Positions 38,831-49,143 are shown, counted from the stretch's first letter. The stretch: 64,000 nt of DNA from Dysgonamonadaceae bacterium (GCA_031260045.1 JAIRKO010000051.1:52330-116329), one strand, 5' to 3'. Translations and numbers: made by a program. The notes: generated by a model from the letters alone, not told the origin.

Positions 38831-41575
38831 ATGAAAAAGGTTGTATTATTATTTTCAGTAATTGCACTTTGTTGCAATGTGCACAGTCAATCGTATGAGC
38901 GCGTCTTAGGGAGCGGTACTTACAATTTAACAGGTTCCTACGACGGAGGACACTTTGTCGTACAGAAGGGTGCGGGTCGAGTTACTTTAAATTTAAGGGA
39001 TTTTCGCGTATGGAACGCTGATGATGGCGATGATGTGGATTACTCGTGTATTGATATAGAAGCCGGCAATCAAGTTACCATCAATCTTTATGGTAATAAT
39101 GTCTTAAAAGCAGGAGGCGCTAATGAGAAAGAAATAACCTTTTTCACCGAGTATTTCGTGCACGAGCAGCTGGTTGTTCTTCCGTTCTTGATTCCTAACC
39201 ATGGGGGCTTACCTGCTATTAGGGTTCATCCGGCATCGGAAGTATTTATTCACGGTCCCGGAAGATTAGAAGCGCGTGGGGGCGGCGGCGCTCCGGGAGG
39301 ATCCGGAATAGGCGGCGGCTGGCTTTATTATTACGGAGCGAGCGTTCCCGATTATTGGGAAATGGATTATCTATGGAATTTTGAACCTGTAAATGAAGAT
39401 CCGAGTTCCATAGAGGACTTACCTGAGTACTGTATAAGCACCCAGTTTTGGCATGCCCTGCCATACGATGATATGCTACGCTCCTCTAAATCTATCCCCA
39501 CTAAATATACTTGGGTGTCTCAAAGTTATGGAGCATGTGGAAAAATTCATATTAACGGAGGTACCGTCAACGCATATGGAGGAGGTCTGGAGGCTCCGGG
39601 AATAGGTCCTTCGGGTTTCCATACCAAAGGAGGTGAAATTGTTATCCAGCACGGCGCTACCGTTTACGCTCAAGGAAGTACTGGTGCGCCGGGTATTGGT
39701 TGTACGAACGTTGGTTACATACCTAAAATAGAAATAAGCGGCGGCGCTAACGTAACCTCAGTAGGAGGAGGAGTAGGGGCTCCGGGAATAGGCGGGGGGT
39801 CTACGAGTTATATTGAAGAGATTAGGATTTCCGACGCTAACGTTCGTGCAGAAGGACATATAGCTATAGGCGTAGGTGAAAACAGTAAGCTGAATCGTCT
39901 ATCTATAGACGGTTCTGATGTAGTTGCCGAAAGCGCTAATCAATATCCTGCGTTAGGCGGTTTAGACGCATCGCAAGTTGATGATATTTCATTGACGAAT
40001 AGCAAGATACTTGCAAAAAACGGTATCGGTAATGTCGGTAAGGTTAAAAGTGTAGTAATCGGTAAACTTACGATTGGCGGAGACCGTTTTATAAACTTGT
40101 TTGGCGGCATAGGAACATCCGGTCTTTATCATGGTCGGACTTTTGATTATTATTATAAGGGTGATCCTCTTTTTCTGAACATTAAGAGGAGTCCGTACTA
40201 CAAGATTAGCCTAGCGGACTATGTCAATACTTATCATTTACCTCAATTTAATGGAACTCCGGAAACCGAATTGGTTTATGAAATGTCAGGAGGAGTCAGT
40301 AATGCATCGCTAAGCACTTATGCGGTGTTTAAAGCCCCTCCGGAACAGAACCGGGGGGATATTGTAGCCGGCGGCTCTTTAATTTTAGAGAATTTATTAA
40401 CGGATAACTCCGACAACTTTAAAGTATTCTTAGGCGAAAGAGAATATAGAGAACCGCTAAGCGGCGCCGCACCGATTTTTACGCCTGGGTATAATTATAC
40501 TTTATTTACCGAATTAGATGATTTAGGTACAGCTCAACCAAATAATTTCGGTAAAGTAAAAATTTATAAAGACGGGTTCTTATTCTTGGAAGAAGCCAGC
40601 AGAACTACGACTAACAAATTTACTTATGTTTATCTCAATAAAATGAATGAGATTGAAGAAGATGACGAATTTGGCGATGTAGTAGCGATAAAAAAGAACG
40701 GTAAATATGGCTTTAGTGAATTGAACAAAAGTATTAACGTTGACGAATCCGTTATAGCCGAGATTAATTTGGATGGTGATATAGAAGCGCGCCGTCCCCA
40801 ACACGGAGCATTACATCTTAGTCCTTATTCCATAATAGATTTAATCATTGACGGAAATACTACGATAAACTCGATGGATAACGATATTGCCATCTATGTG
40901 CCTGAAACATCTGTTCTAAGGATTAAAGGAAGCGGTGATTTATTGGTCAACGGCTCTATAGAAGGCGGAGGAATTGTAATCATAGAAGAAGTAGATATTG
41001 AAGTAACCGAAGGAATAAACGGAAATGTTACCATCGAATCGGGTATCGTTCATGCGGCGATTAACAGCGGGAATCCTGTAATAATAAACGGCGGAAATAT
41101 TTACGAACGTATTGATAACGTTACGGATAAATATTCAACGCCGCTGTATCCGCTCACTTTATCTTTTAGTAAAGGTTTACCCGATAATTATAGTTGCTTT
41201 ATTAGAGGTAAACAATACAATTTGACCGGCGTACAATTTGATGCAAGCAAAAAACTTCATGTATATTTGCCCGGAGGCAAGTATGAAATAGGGGATATTT
41301 CGTTGGATCAATATTTTATCAATACGGAAAGATTTACCATGCCCGGCACGCAAGAAATTGATTTAACATTTAATGAAACCTTTCCTTTCCCTACGGGATT
41401 AAAAGAAATTTATCGTTCGGGGGATTACTTATATAATGACAATGCCGAAGACATATCAGTTTATACCTTGTCGGGGGCTTTGATTTATAAAGGAAAAGGG
41501 AATGAAATAAAACTGCCGAAGGGCGCGTTTATTGTGCGCAATTCTTCGGGGGCGGTTAAAAAGGTTGCGTGGTAA
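38831..41575 (+). CDS. Large secreted beta-helix-like surface protein with T9SS-like C-terminus
   Basis: Signal peptide; repeated GGGxGAPGIGGG/IxIxGGxVxAxGG motifs; C-terminal ISVYTLSGALIYKGKGNEIKLPKGAFIVRNSSGAVKKVAW. Confidence 0.7.
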   Translation: MKKVVLLFSVIALCCNVHSQSYERVLGSGTYNLTGSYDGGHFVVQKGAGRVTLNLRDFRVWNADDGDDVDYSCIDIEAGNQVTINLYGNNVLKAGGANEKEITFFTEYFVHEQLVVLPFLIPNHGGLPAIRVHPASEVFIHGPGRLEARGGGGAPGGSGIGGGWLYYYGASVPDYWEMDYLWNFEPVNEDPSSIEDLPEYCISTQFWHALPYDDMLRSSKSIPTKYTWVSQSYGACGKIHINGGTVNAYGGGLEAPGIGPSGFHTKGGEIVIQHGATVYAQGSTGAPGIGCTNVGYIPKIEISGGANVTSVGGGVGAPGIGGGSTSYIEEIRISDANVRAEGHIAIGVGENSKLNRLSIDGSDVVAESANQYPALGGLDASQVDDISLTNSKILAKNGIGNVGKVKSVVIGKLTIGGDRFINLFGGIGTSGLYHGRTFDYYYKGDPLFLNIKRSPYYKISLADYVNTYHLPQFNGTPETELVYEMSGGVSNASLSTYAVFKAPPEQNRGDIVAGGSLILENLLTDNSDNFKVFLGEREYREPLSGAAPIFTPGYNYTLFTELDDLGTAQPNNFGKVKIYKDGFLFLEEASRTTTNKFTYVYLNKMNEIEEDDEFGDVVAIKKNGKYGFSELNKSINVDESVIAEINLDGDIEARRPQHGALHLSPYSIIDLIIDGNTTINSMDNDIAIYVPETSVLRIKGSGDLLVNGSIEGGGIVIIEEVDIEVTEGINGNVTIESGIVHAAINSGNPVIINGGNIYERIDNVTDKYSTPLYPLTLSFSKGLPDNYSCFIRGKQYNLTGVQFDASKKLHVYLPGGKYEIGDISLDQYFINTERFTMPGTQEIDLTFNETFPFPTGLKEIYRSGDYLYNDNAEDISVYTLSGALIYKGKGNEIKLPKGAFIVRNSSGAVKKVAW

Positions 41576-41582
41576 ATTAGAT

Positions 41583-41648
41583 TTGTACGCGAAGACGCAA
41601 GGGCGCGAAGTTTTTATTAAAATAATTACTTCGCGCTTTTGCGTATAT
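41583..41648. repeat. Intergenic inverted repeat (GTACGCGAAGACGCAAGGGCGCGAAG...CTTCGCGCTTTTGCGTA)
   Basis: Similar sequence near 57515-57630 and 24930-24955. Confidence 0.6.
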
Positions 41649-41798
41649 TTAATGACGATTGCGGTTTTTATACCTTGCCTGCCGAAGTCTCCATTGTCTC
41701 ACAAAAATAACATCATGTTTTAGCTCACAGCAATCGCATAATAATTCGCATATATAAGAACTTTTGCGTAACTTTGGCGTTATAAAATCATCCGAAAT

Positions 41799-43079
41799 AT
41801 GCGTTACGTAAAATTTTTTATATTCTTTTTTGTTCCGTTTGTTATTCAATCACAAACACTTGCAGAAGCCGATAAATTATATGCCGGCAAAAAATACATA
41901 GCGGCGACGAAAATGTACGAGCAACTTTACCGGTTCGATAAAGCGGTCGAATCCCGTAAAATGCAAATTGCCACGCTCGAAAAAACGATAAAAACAACTA
42001 AAAAAAACAAAAAACAGGCGATTGCAAATATTGACGCCCTGAAATTGTCGTTAAAGAGAACCGAAAATTTAGCGAGAATGGTCAGCCGGTGCGAAGACGT
42101 TCAAATTATCGACAGCGTCGTTCTTGATAAAGCGAATTTTCTAAACGCCTACCTTTTAAGCGAAGAAGCCGGTACGCTCGAACAAACAGAAAATTCGATT
42201 ATCCACGAAAATCAAGTGAAAAATCGGCGGTTTTACGGGAAAAGCGGCAAAAATAACTTTTCCCGTTTATATACGCGGGTGAAAACGCAAACGGAATGGT
42301 CGGAAGAAAAACCGTTGAACATTCCGTTCGACTCGTTGACGAACGACAATTATCCTTTCGTAATGTCCGATGGATTAACGATTTACTATGCTTCTACCGG
42401 CAACGGTTCCATTGGCGGCTACGACCTGTTTGTCAGCCGTTATAATATGGACAACGATGCGTATTTGTCGCCAAAACAACTCGGAATGCCTTTTAATTCA
42501 ACGTTTAACGATTATATGATGGCTATTGACGAGTTTGCCGGCGTCGGCTATTTCGCTACCGACCGTTTCCAACCGGAAGACAAGGTCGTTATCTACACTT
42601 TTATTCCCAATGATGAGCCTTTATTTGTTGAAAATAAAGACTTTGCGGTTTTATCCGGCAGGGCGAAAATCAGTTCTATCAAAGATACCCGACGGCAGGA
42701 CGCAGATTACGGGGCGCTTTTGAAAAAAATCAAAGACGATGCGGAAAAAAACCGGCAACAGGAAGAAACAAAAGACTTTGTTTTTGTGATTAACGATGAG
42801 GTCGTTTATTATGATTTGCAGGATTTTCAAGACGACGGCGCCAAGCAATCCTACCTGCGTTCGCAGGAATTGCGGGCGCAAATTTCCGACACGGAAAATC
42901 AATTGGACGAGCAGCGGAAAACTTATGCCGGAAGCGACGCCGACCGGAAACAGGCACTCACACTGCCTATTCTTGAAAATGAAGTCCGGTTGGAAAACTT
43001 GTATGACGAATATAAGAAAGCGGCGGTGGATGCTCGGAATAGGGAGATTAGGAGGTTGAAAATTAGGAATGAAGAATGA
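41799..43079 (+). CDS. Hypothetical secreted protein with PD40/WD40-like propeller segment
   Basis: Signal peptide; NYPFVMSDGLTIYYASTGNGSIGGYDLFVSRYN. Confidence 0.6.
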   Translation: MRYVKFFIFFFVPFVIQSQTLAEADKLYAGKKYIAATKMYEQLYRFDKAVESRKMQIATLEKTIKTTKKNKKQAIANIDALKLSLKRTENLARMVSRCEDVQIIDSVVLDKANFLNAYLLSEEAGTLEQTENSIIHENQVKNRRFYGKSGKNNFSRLYTRVKTQTEWSEEKPLNIPFDSLTNDNYPFVMSDGLTIYYASTGNGSIGGYDLFVSRYNMDNDAYLSPKQLGMPFNSTFNDYMMAIDEFAGVGYFATDRFQPEDKVVIYTFIPNDEPLFVENKDFAVLSGRAKISSIKDTRRQDADYGALLKKIKDDAEKNRQQEETKDFVFVINDEVVYYDLQDFQDDGAKQSYLRSQELRAQISDTENQLDEQRKTYAGSDADRKQALTLPILENEVRLENLYDEYKKAAVDARNREIRRLKIRNEE

Positions 43080-43120
43080 AAATTAATTTGAGTTGCTATG
43101 CTTCGCCGGTAAATAACCCC

Positions 43121-43203
43121 GTCATTGCGGGCGTAGCGAAGACCCGCAAACCTGTAGTCCGTTTTGCAGGGGATCCCGCGTCAAACGCGGGATGACGGGC
43201 TTT
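43121..43203. repeat. Dispersed intergenic repeat (GTCATTGCGGGC...GGGGATCCCGCGTCAAACGCGGGATGACGGGC)
   Basis: See 38437-38529 and 50061-50120. Confidence 0.75.
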
Positions 43204-43222
43204 TCATTAATGAATTAGAAAC

Positions 43223-43687
43223 ATGGATATTATAATCGTTTTTGTATTGTGTCTAATCGGGATTCTCCTGATTTTGGTCGAGATATTCCTAATACCGGGA
43301 TTGACGGTTACGGCTGTGATGGGTGCTGCGTTTTCACTCGTCGGCGTTTATTATGCGTTCTGCAATTTAGGGGCTTTGGGCGGAAGCATTGCGCTCGTTT
43401 CTACGCTGGCGATTATAGCCGCCGCGTTTGTTTATTTTGTGAAATCTAATGCTTTGGACACGATTTCGCTGAAAACCGACAGTGATTCGACGGTGGCTTC
43501 GGGGGAGGCGCTGAATATTTCCGCAGGGGATGTGGGCGTCAGTATTTCGCGCCTGAATCCGATAGGAAAAGTTCGCGTAAACGACATCACGATGGAAGCG
43601 AAAGCGATGAGTGAATTTGTCGATGAAGACACGGAAATTGTAGTTTTGAAGGTGTCGCCGACACAATTAATAGTAAAACCCAAATAA
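43223..43687 (+). CDS. NfeD-like membrane protein
   Basis: TM N-terminus plus C-terminal OB-fold-like GDVGVSISRLNPIGKVRVNDITMEAKAMSEFVDEDTEIVVLKV; precedes floA. Confidence 0.85.
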   Translation: MDIIIVFVLCLIGILLILVEIFLIPGLTVTAVMGAAFSLVGVYYAFCNLGALGGSIALVSTLAIIAAAFVYFVKSNALDTISLKTDSDSTVASGEALNISAGDVGVSISRLNPIGKVRVNDITMEAKAMSEFVDEDTEIVVLKVSPTQLIVKPK

Positions 43688-43712
43688 AATAGGTGAGCAA
43701 ATAAAATTTTTA

Positions 43713-43808
43713 TGCTGGATTGCTTCAGGCTTCGCCTTCGCAATGACGCAGTGGGGGTTAAGTATTATCGCACACGTCATTGCGGGCGAGGCGGTGAAGC
43801 AATCCAGA
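43713..43808. repeat. Composite ~95-bp palindromic element of the GGATTGCTTCA family
   Basis: CTGGATTGCTTCAGGCTTCGCCTTCGCAATGACG ... CGTCATTGCGGGCGAGGCGGTGAAGCAATCCAG, opposed arms. Confidence 0.8.
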
Positions 43809-43845
43809 AAAAATAATATAAACAATTACTTAAAAAATGAATTAA

Positions 43846-44838
43846 ATGATGATTGAAGCAGCAGTATTTCTTTGGATTGTTTTGATTATAGCGGCAATTG
43901 TTTTGCTGTCTATATTTTTTTATTATGTGCCTTTCGTATTGTGGATCAACGCAAAAGCTTCGGGAGTAAGTATTTCTTTGTTGCAACTCTTTCTGATGCG
44001 GTTGCGGAAAGTGCCGCCCCCAGTGATTGTTAACGCGATGATTGAAGCGCACAAAGCCGGTTTGAAAAACATTACCCGCGACCAGTTGGAAGCGCATTAT
44101 TTGGCGGGAGGACATGTCGAAAGGGTCGTACACGCTTTGGTTTCGGCAGAAAAAGCGAACATTGATTTGTCTTTCCAGATGGCAACGGCTATTGACTTGG
44201 CGGGACGCGATGTATTTCAGGCTGTTCAAATGTCCGTAAACCCGAAAGTGATTGATACTCCGGCTATTGCCGCTGTGGCGAAAAATGGTATTCAGCTGTT
44301 GGTCAAGGCGCGTATCACGGTTCGCGCCAATATCAAGCAATTAGTTGGCGGCGCGGGCGAAGAAACCGTTATCGCAAGGGTAGGCGAGGGGATTATTTCC
44401 TCGATTGGTATGGCGGAAACGCACAAGGAAGTGTTGGAAAATCCGGACAGCATTTCCAAAGTGGTTTTGAAAAAAGGTTTGGACGCAGGTACGGCTTTTG
44501 AAATCCTGTCCATCGACATTGCGGATATTGATATAGGGAAAAATATCGGCGCCGAATTGCAGATGGATCAGGCGCAAGCCGATAAAAACATTGCCCAAGC
44601 CAAAGCGGAAGAACGCCGCGCAATGGCTGTCGCCCTCGAACAGGAAATGAAAGCCAAAGCGCAGGAAGCACGCGCCAAAGTGATTGAAGCGGAAGCGGAA
44701 GTGCCGAAGGCGATGGCTGAAGCTTTCCGGTCGGGTAATCTGGGTATTATGGATTATTACAAAATGAAAAACGTGCAGGCTGATACCGATATGCGGGAAA
44801 GCATTGCGCGACCGGTGAAACCGGCTGATAAACAATAA
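43846..44838 (+). CDS. floA: Flotillin-like protein FloA (UPF0365)
   Basis: [76 protein letters not shown]. Confidence 0.95.
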   Translation: MMIEAAVFLWIVLIIAAIVLLSIFFYYVPFVLWINAKASGVSISLLQLFLMRLRKVPPPVIVNAMIEAHKAGLKNITRDQLEAHYLAGGHVERVVHALVSAEKANIDLSFQMATAIDLAGRDVFQAVQMSVNPKVIDTPAIAAVAKNGIQLLVKARITVRANIKQLVGGAGEETVIARVGEGIISSIGMAETHKEVLENPDSISKVVLKKGLDAGTAFEILSIDIADIDIGKNIGAELQMDQAQADKNIAQAKAEERRAMAVALEQEMKAKAQEARAKVIEAEAEVPKAMAEAFRSGNLGIMDYYKMKNVQADTDMRESIARPVKPADKQ

Positions 44839-44906
44839 TGTGAGTGTTGCGTGTCGTTTCCGCTTTTGCGGAAATGACACATGGCGCCCGTAATTTGTAT
44901 AAGTTT

Positions 44907-45044
44907 ATGAGAGAAAAAATTTATTTCATGTACGGGGTTATTTTATTTATAGCCATATTCGGCAGCATTTATGCGACATGGATAGATAAAAATGCCGATT
45001 CTCGAAGAAGAAAACGTGAAGAGGCGGAAAAAGAAAATAAATAA
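44907..45044 (+). CDS. Hypothetical 45-aa single-TM protein
   Basis: MREKIYFMYGVILFIAIFGSIYATWIDKNADSRRRKREEAEKENK, tightly upstream of 45047. Confidence 0.45.
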   Translation: MREKIYFMYGVILFIAIFGSIYATWIDKNADSRRRKREEAEKENK

Positions 45045-45046
45045 TT

Positions 45047-45910
45047 ATGAAAATTTCCCCCGATCAACTTCCCATCAATACCGACGGCTCCGTTTTCCAC
45101 CTGCATCTGAAGCCGGAACAATTAGCGGATAAAGTGGTCATGATGGGCGACCCGGAACGGGTTCCTCTGGTGGCAGCTTTTTTTGATACCATTGAGTTTG
45201 ACCGGCACAGCCGCGAATTCCGAACCATCACCGGAACGTATAAAGGCAAACGTATCATGGCTTTGTCGCATGGAATTGGTTGCGATAACCTGGATATTGT
45301 CATGACCGAACTGGACGCTTTAGCCAATATTGACCTGAAAACGCGGGAAGTGAAACCTGATTTCCGTCCTTTGACTTTGGTCAGAATCGGCACTTGCGGC
45401 GGGTTACAGGCTTTCGCCCCGATTGGGTCGTATATTGTTTCCGAAATTTCGATGGGCATGGACGGACTGATTTTCTTTTACGAAGGGGGCGAACGGATTT
45501 CCGACGCCGAACTCTCGAAGAAATTCTCCGAACATACCGGCTGGGAGCCATTATTGGCGACGCCCTATTTTGTACATGCCGACAAGACTTTGGTCAATCA
45601 AATCGGATATGATATGGTGAAAGGCATCACCATCTCGGCGTGCGGGTTTTATGGACCTCAGGGGCGGAGCGTCCGTTTGGGTTTGAGCAGTCCGGGACGG
45701 AATAAATTGATAGAATCGTTTGAGTATCAAGGACTGAAAATTTGCAATTACGAGATGGAAAGCGCCGCTTTGTCGGGATTGGCTGCTTTGATGAGGCATC
45801 GGGCAATGACTGCCTGTTTGGTGATTGCGGGCAGGTATTCCAGCGGGATGAATACCGATTATAAAGGCTCGTTTGATGGGTTGATACGGAAGGTTTTGGA
45901 TAGGATATAA
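45047..45910 (+). CDS. Nucleoside (uridine-type) phosphorylase
   Basis: VVMMGDPERVPLVAAFFD, SHGIGCDNLDIVMTEL, LVRIGTCGGLQ, CNYEMESAALSGLA. Confidence 0.88.
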   Translation: MKISPDQLPINTDGSVFHLHLKPEQLADKVVMMGDPERVPLVAAFFDTIEFDRHSREFRTITGTYKGKRIMALSHGIGCDNLDIVMTELDALANIDLKTREVKPDFRPLTLVRIGTCGGLQAFAPIGSYIVSEISMGMDGLIFFYEGGERISDAELSKKFSEHTGWEPLLATPYFVHADKTLVNQIGYDMVKGITISACGFYGPQGRSVRLGLSSPGRNKLIESFEYQGLKICNYEMESAALSGLAALMRHRAMTACLVIAGRYSSGMNTDYKGSFDGLIRKVLDRI

Positions 45911-45923
45911 AATTGACTACGCA

Positions 45924-46154
45924 ATGAAAATGTTGGATAAGGATGTCGGCGACAAAGTAAGTTTTATTACTTTTATTATTCCCGAATTTGCCCGGTCATA
46001 CAAAATGAATATTCAGGATGCTTACCGCTATTTGAAGAAATACGGCGGAATCGACTATCTGGATAAATGTTGGTGGGCATTGCACACCGATAATCCGTTT
46101 TGGGTTGTAAGGGATATGTTTGAAATTTGCAGAAACAACGGAGGAATGCGGTGA
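45924..46154 (+). CDS. DUF3791 domain protein
   Basis: DKVSFITFIIPEFARSYKMNIQDAYRYLKKYGGIDYLDKCWWALHTDNPFWVVRDM. Confidence 0.8.
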   Translation: MKMLDKDVGDKVSFITFIIPEFARSYKMNIQDAYRYLKKYGGIDYLDKCWWALHTDNPFWVVRDMFEICRNNGGMR

Positions 46155-46837
46155 AAGTTTATCACGGAAGTTACGCGAAAATTGATATTATTGATCTCGA
46201 AAAATGTGAAATAGGCAAAGATTTTGGGAGAGGGTTTTACGTAACAAAAATCAGAGAACAGGCGGAGTTTTGGGCGGAGCGAAAGGGATTTTCCCACAAA
46301 ACAACAGGGTTTGTTACGGAATTTGATTTCAACGAAAATGCTTTTCAATATTTTCGATTGAAAGTATTGCAATTTGATAGTTATCATGAAGGATGGCTCG
46401 ACTTTGTAGCGATGAACAGGAACCCTAAAGCCGAACAACCTACTCATGATTACGATATTGTAGAGGGTCCTGTTGCGGACGATAAAATTGCAACCCGCAT
46501 CAGCGATTACCTGTCGGGAAAACTGTTGAAACGGGATTTTCTTGATGAACTGAAATTTGTCAGGGAAACGCACCAAATTTGTTTCTGTACCGCACGTTCT
46601 CTTCAAATGCTTGACCATGTGGAAAATTCCAAAGATATTTCTTCGGAAATAGCCAAAATCGGCGAGTCGCTGGTAGCAAAACTTATGATAGATAATGAAA
46701 TGGATGAATTGCAAGCCACAGATTTGTTTTACAACTCAAAATTTTTTTCTCGGCTTGCCGACGAAAACACAAAACTTTACAAAAAGTCGTGGCAGGAAAT
46801 TTATGAGATGCTGAAAAGGGAGATTACCGCTTTATAA
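46151..46837 (+). CDS. DUF3990 domain protein (ADP-ribosyltransferase-like) with C-terminal helical extension
   Basis: VKVYHGSYAKIDIIDLEKCEIGKDFGRGFYVTKIREQAEFWAERK; GTG start at 46151 overlaps the DUF3791 stop. Confidence 0.8.
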   Translation: MKVYHGSYAKIDIIDLEKCEIGKDFGRGFYVTKIREQAEFWAERKGFSHKTTGFVTEFDFNENAFQYFRLKVLQFDSYHEGWLDFVAMNRNPKAEQPTHDYDIVEGPVADDKIATRISDYLSGKLLKRDFLDELKFVRETHQICFCTARSLQMLDHVENSKDISSEIAKIGESLVAKLMIDNEMDELQATDLFYNSKFFSRLADENTKLYKKSWQEIYEMLKREITAL

Positions 46838-46838
46838 A

Positions 46839-49058
46839 TTACTTTATCACCTCAAACCGCGCAAACTTCAAAAGCATCTGCTTTTTCCCAAACCGCTCAA
46901 AATCAACGGTTGCCTTCGCATTTTCTTTCTCGCCCGTCAATTCCGTGATGATTCCCTTTCCGAAACGTTCGTGAAGAACGGCGTTTCCGATCGATAAATT
47001 ACCGATGCTTTGATGAACCGATACGGTTTTTTCTTCCTCAAGGAGGGATAATTTACGGGGATTCAGGTATAAATTCGATTCGGAAACGGCGTCGCCGGGC
47101 AAACGAAGAAAATTTTCGTCAATGTCCTTGATGAAACGGCTGGGCGTGCAAACTGTCGACCGCCCATGAAGGAAACGGTTTTTAGCATACGACAGCGTTA
47201 CGTTTTCCTTCGCGCGGGTAATGGCAACGTAAAACAGGCGCCGCTCCTCTTCAACTGCCTGCGGCGAATGTTTACTTCTTTCGGTCGGGAACAGGTCTTC
47301 TTCCAACCCGACCACAAATACATTCTTAAATTCCAAGCCTTTAGCGGCATGAACCGTCATCATACTTACGCGACCGGTTTCTTCCTCCTTGTCCATATCC
47401 TGATCTGTCAGGAGAGAAACTTCCGCCAGAAAATCGCCCGTTTTATAATCCGTCCGCCCTTCTTCAAGCCGCGAAGTAACAAATAAATACAGGCTATTTA
47501 CCAACTCCTCAATATTTTGAACGCGGCTCACTCCTTCCGGCGTTTGATCGTTGTAAAGTTCGCCGGACAAACCGGTTCTGCGGATAATTTCCACGCCGAG
47601 TTCATGCGCGTTTTGCGTTGCATTATCGCTGATAAATTCTTCTATCATGAGCCGGAAATTTTCCAGCTTCGCCGCCGTTCCCGCACGTATATCCAACTGA
47701 TATTCCAAAGGTCGGGCGATAACCGTCCAAAGGCTTACGCCGTGCAAACCGGCTGCGGAAATGATTTTGCCCACAGTCGTATCGCCGATTCCGCGTGCGG
47801 GGCAGTTGACGATTCGTTTAAAAGCCTCTTCGTCGCTGGGGTTGACGACAAGCCGCATGTAAGCGATCACGTCTTTCACTTCCTTCCGCTGATAAAACGA
47901 CAGCCCGCCGTAAATCCGGTAAGGAATATTTTGTTTGCGCAAAGCCTCTTCAAAAATCCGGCTTTGGGCGTTAATTCTATATAAAACGGCAAAATCCCGG
48001 TAGTCATATTGCCGGTGCATCCGCATTTCGGCAATCAGTCCCGCCACATTGTAACCTTCCTCATAATCGGAGTATGCGCCGACGACCCGTATTTTTTCCC
48101 CCGTTTCGTTTTCGGAAAAAACCGTTTTGGATATTTGCTCTTTATTATTTTTAATCAGGGAATTAGCGGCGTTGACAATGTTTTGCGTAGAGCGGTAATT
48201 TTGTTCCAGTTTGAAAAGTTTGCTTTCTGGATAGGTTTTTTGGAAGTTCAAAATATTTCCGATGTTTGCGCCCCTGAACGAGTAAATGCTCTGCGCATCG
48301 TCGCCGACTACACAAACGCGATGGTGTTCGGCGGCAAGCAAGCCGACAATTTCGTGCTGAACCGAATTGGTGTCCTGATATTCATCTACGAGAACGAAAT
48401 GGAATAAATTCCTGTAACGACTTAATATATCGGGATTTTCATTAAAAAGTAAGTAAGTATATAACAGCAAATCATCGAAATCAAGAACGCCCGAAGCGCG
48501 GCAACGCTGCCAATACGCAGCATAAATTTCGCAGATTTTATCGCGCTTGTAATATCTGTCGCTGTCGATTAATTCCGCGTCTTTGGCGTAAATATCAGGC
48601 GTGATCAGGGCGTTTTTCACTTGAGAAATTCGCGACTGCACGATAGATGGTTTATAAACTTTGTCGTCCAGCGCTTTTCCCTTGATTATCGACTTGATAA
48701 GGTTTTGCGAATCCTGCGCGTCGTAAATGGTAAAATCGGATTGGTAGCCGAATCTGTCGGCTTCCCTCCTCAGTATTCTCGCAAAAACGGAGTGAAAAGT
48801 ACCCATCCACAAATTACGCGCGGCATATTCGTCAACAATCGCCGCGATGCGGGATTTCATTTCCCGTGCGGCTTTGTTGGTGAAAGTGAGTGCGAGGATG
48901 TGGTAGGGTAATATGCCCTGTTTTAGCAAGTAAGCGATTTTGTATGTCAATACGCGGGTTTTCCCCGAACCGGCGCCGGCAATGACCAAACACGGTCCCT
49001 CGTTGTAGAGGACGGCTTCGCGCTGGCTGTCGTTTAGTTGTTGAAGAAATGTATCCAT
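46839..49058 (-). CDS. UvrD/PcrA-type ATP-dependent DNA helicase
   Basis: LNDSQREAVLYNEGPCLVIAGAGSGKTRVLTYKIAYLL, VDEYQDTN, VGDDAQSIYSFRGA, TVHAAKGLEF. Confidence 0.95.
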   Translation of the reverse strand: MDTFLQQLNDSQREAVLYNEGPCLVIAGAGSGKTRVLTYKIAYLLKQGILPYHILALTFTNKAAREMKSRIAAIVDEYAARNLWMGTFHSVFARILRREADRFGYQSDFTIYDAQDSQNLIKSIIKGKALDDKVYKPSIVQSRISQVKNALITPDIYAKDAELIDSDRYYKRDKICEIYAAYWQRCRASGVLDFDDLLLYTYLLFNENPDILSRYRNLFHFVLVDEYQDTNSVQHEIVGLLAAEHHRVCVVGDDAQSIYSFRGANIGNILNFQKTYPESKLFKLEQNYRSTQNIVNAANSLIKNNKEQISKTVFSENETGEKIRVVGAYSDYEEGYNVAGLIAEMRMHRQYDYRDFAVLYRINAQSRIFEEALRKQNIPYRIYGGLSFYQRKEVKDVIAYMRLVVNPSDEEAFKRIVNCPARGIGDTTVGKIISAAGLHGVSLWTVIARPLEYQLDIRAGTAAKLENFRLMIEEFISDNATQNAHELGVEIIRRTGLSGELYNDQTPEGVSRVQNIEELVNSLYLFVTSRLEEGRTDYKTGDFLAEVSLLTDQDMDKEEETGRVSMMTVHAAKGLEFKNVFVVGLEEDLFPTERSKHSPQAVEEERRLFYVAITRAKENVTLSYAKNRFLHGRSTVCTPSRFIKDIDENFLRLPGDAVSESNLYLNPRKLSLLEEEKTVSVHQSIGNLSIGNAVLHERFGKGIITELTGEKENAKATVDFERFGKKQMLLKFARFEVIK

Positions 49059-49143
49059 GAGCAAATAACGCATTAATCGGTCGGCAAAGATAGCAACTAT
49101 TTAATTTGCCGTCGATAAAAGGATGCATTTACTTCGTCAATTT

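Noticed and set aside
43777-44880. Minus-strand ORFs of 187 and 179 aa opposite floA
   Set aside because: Antisense shadows over a conserved flotillin gene
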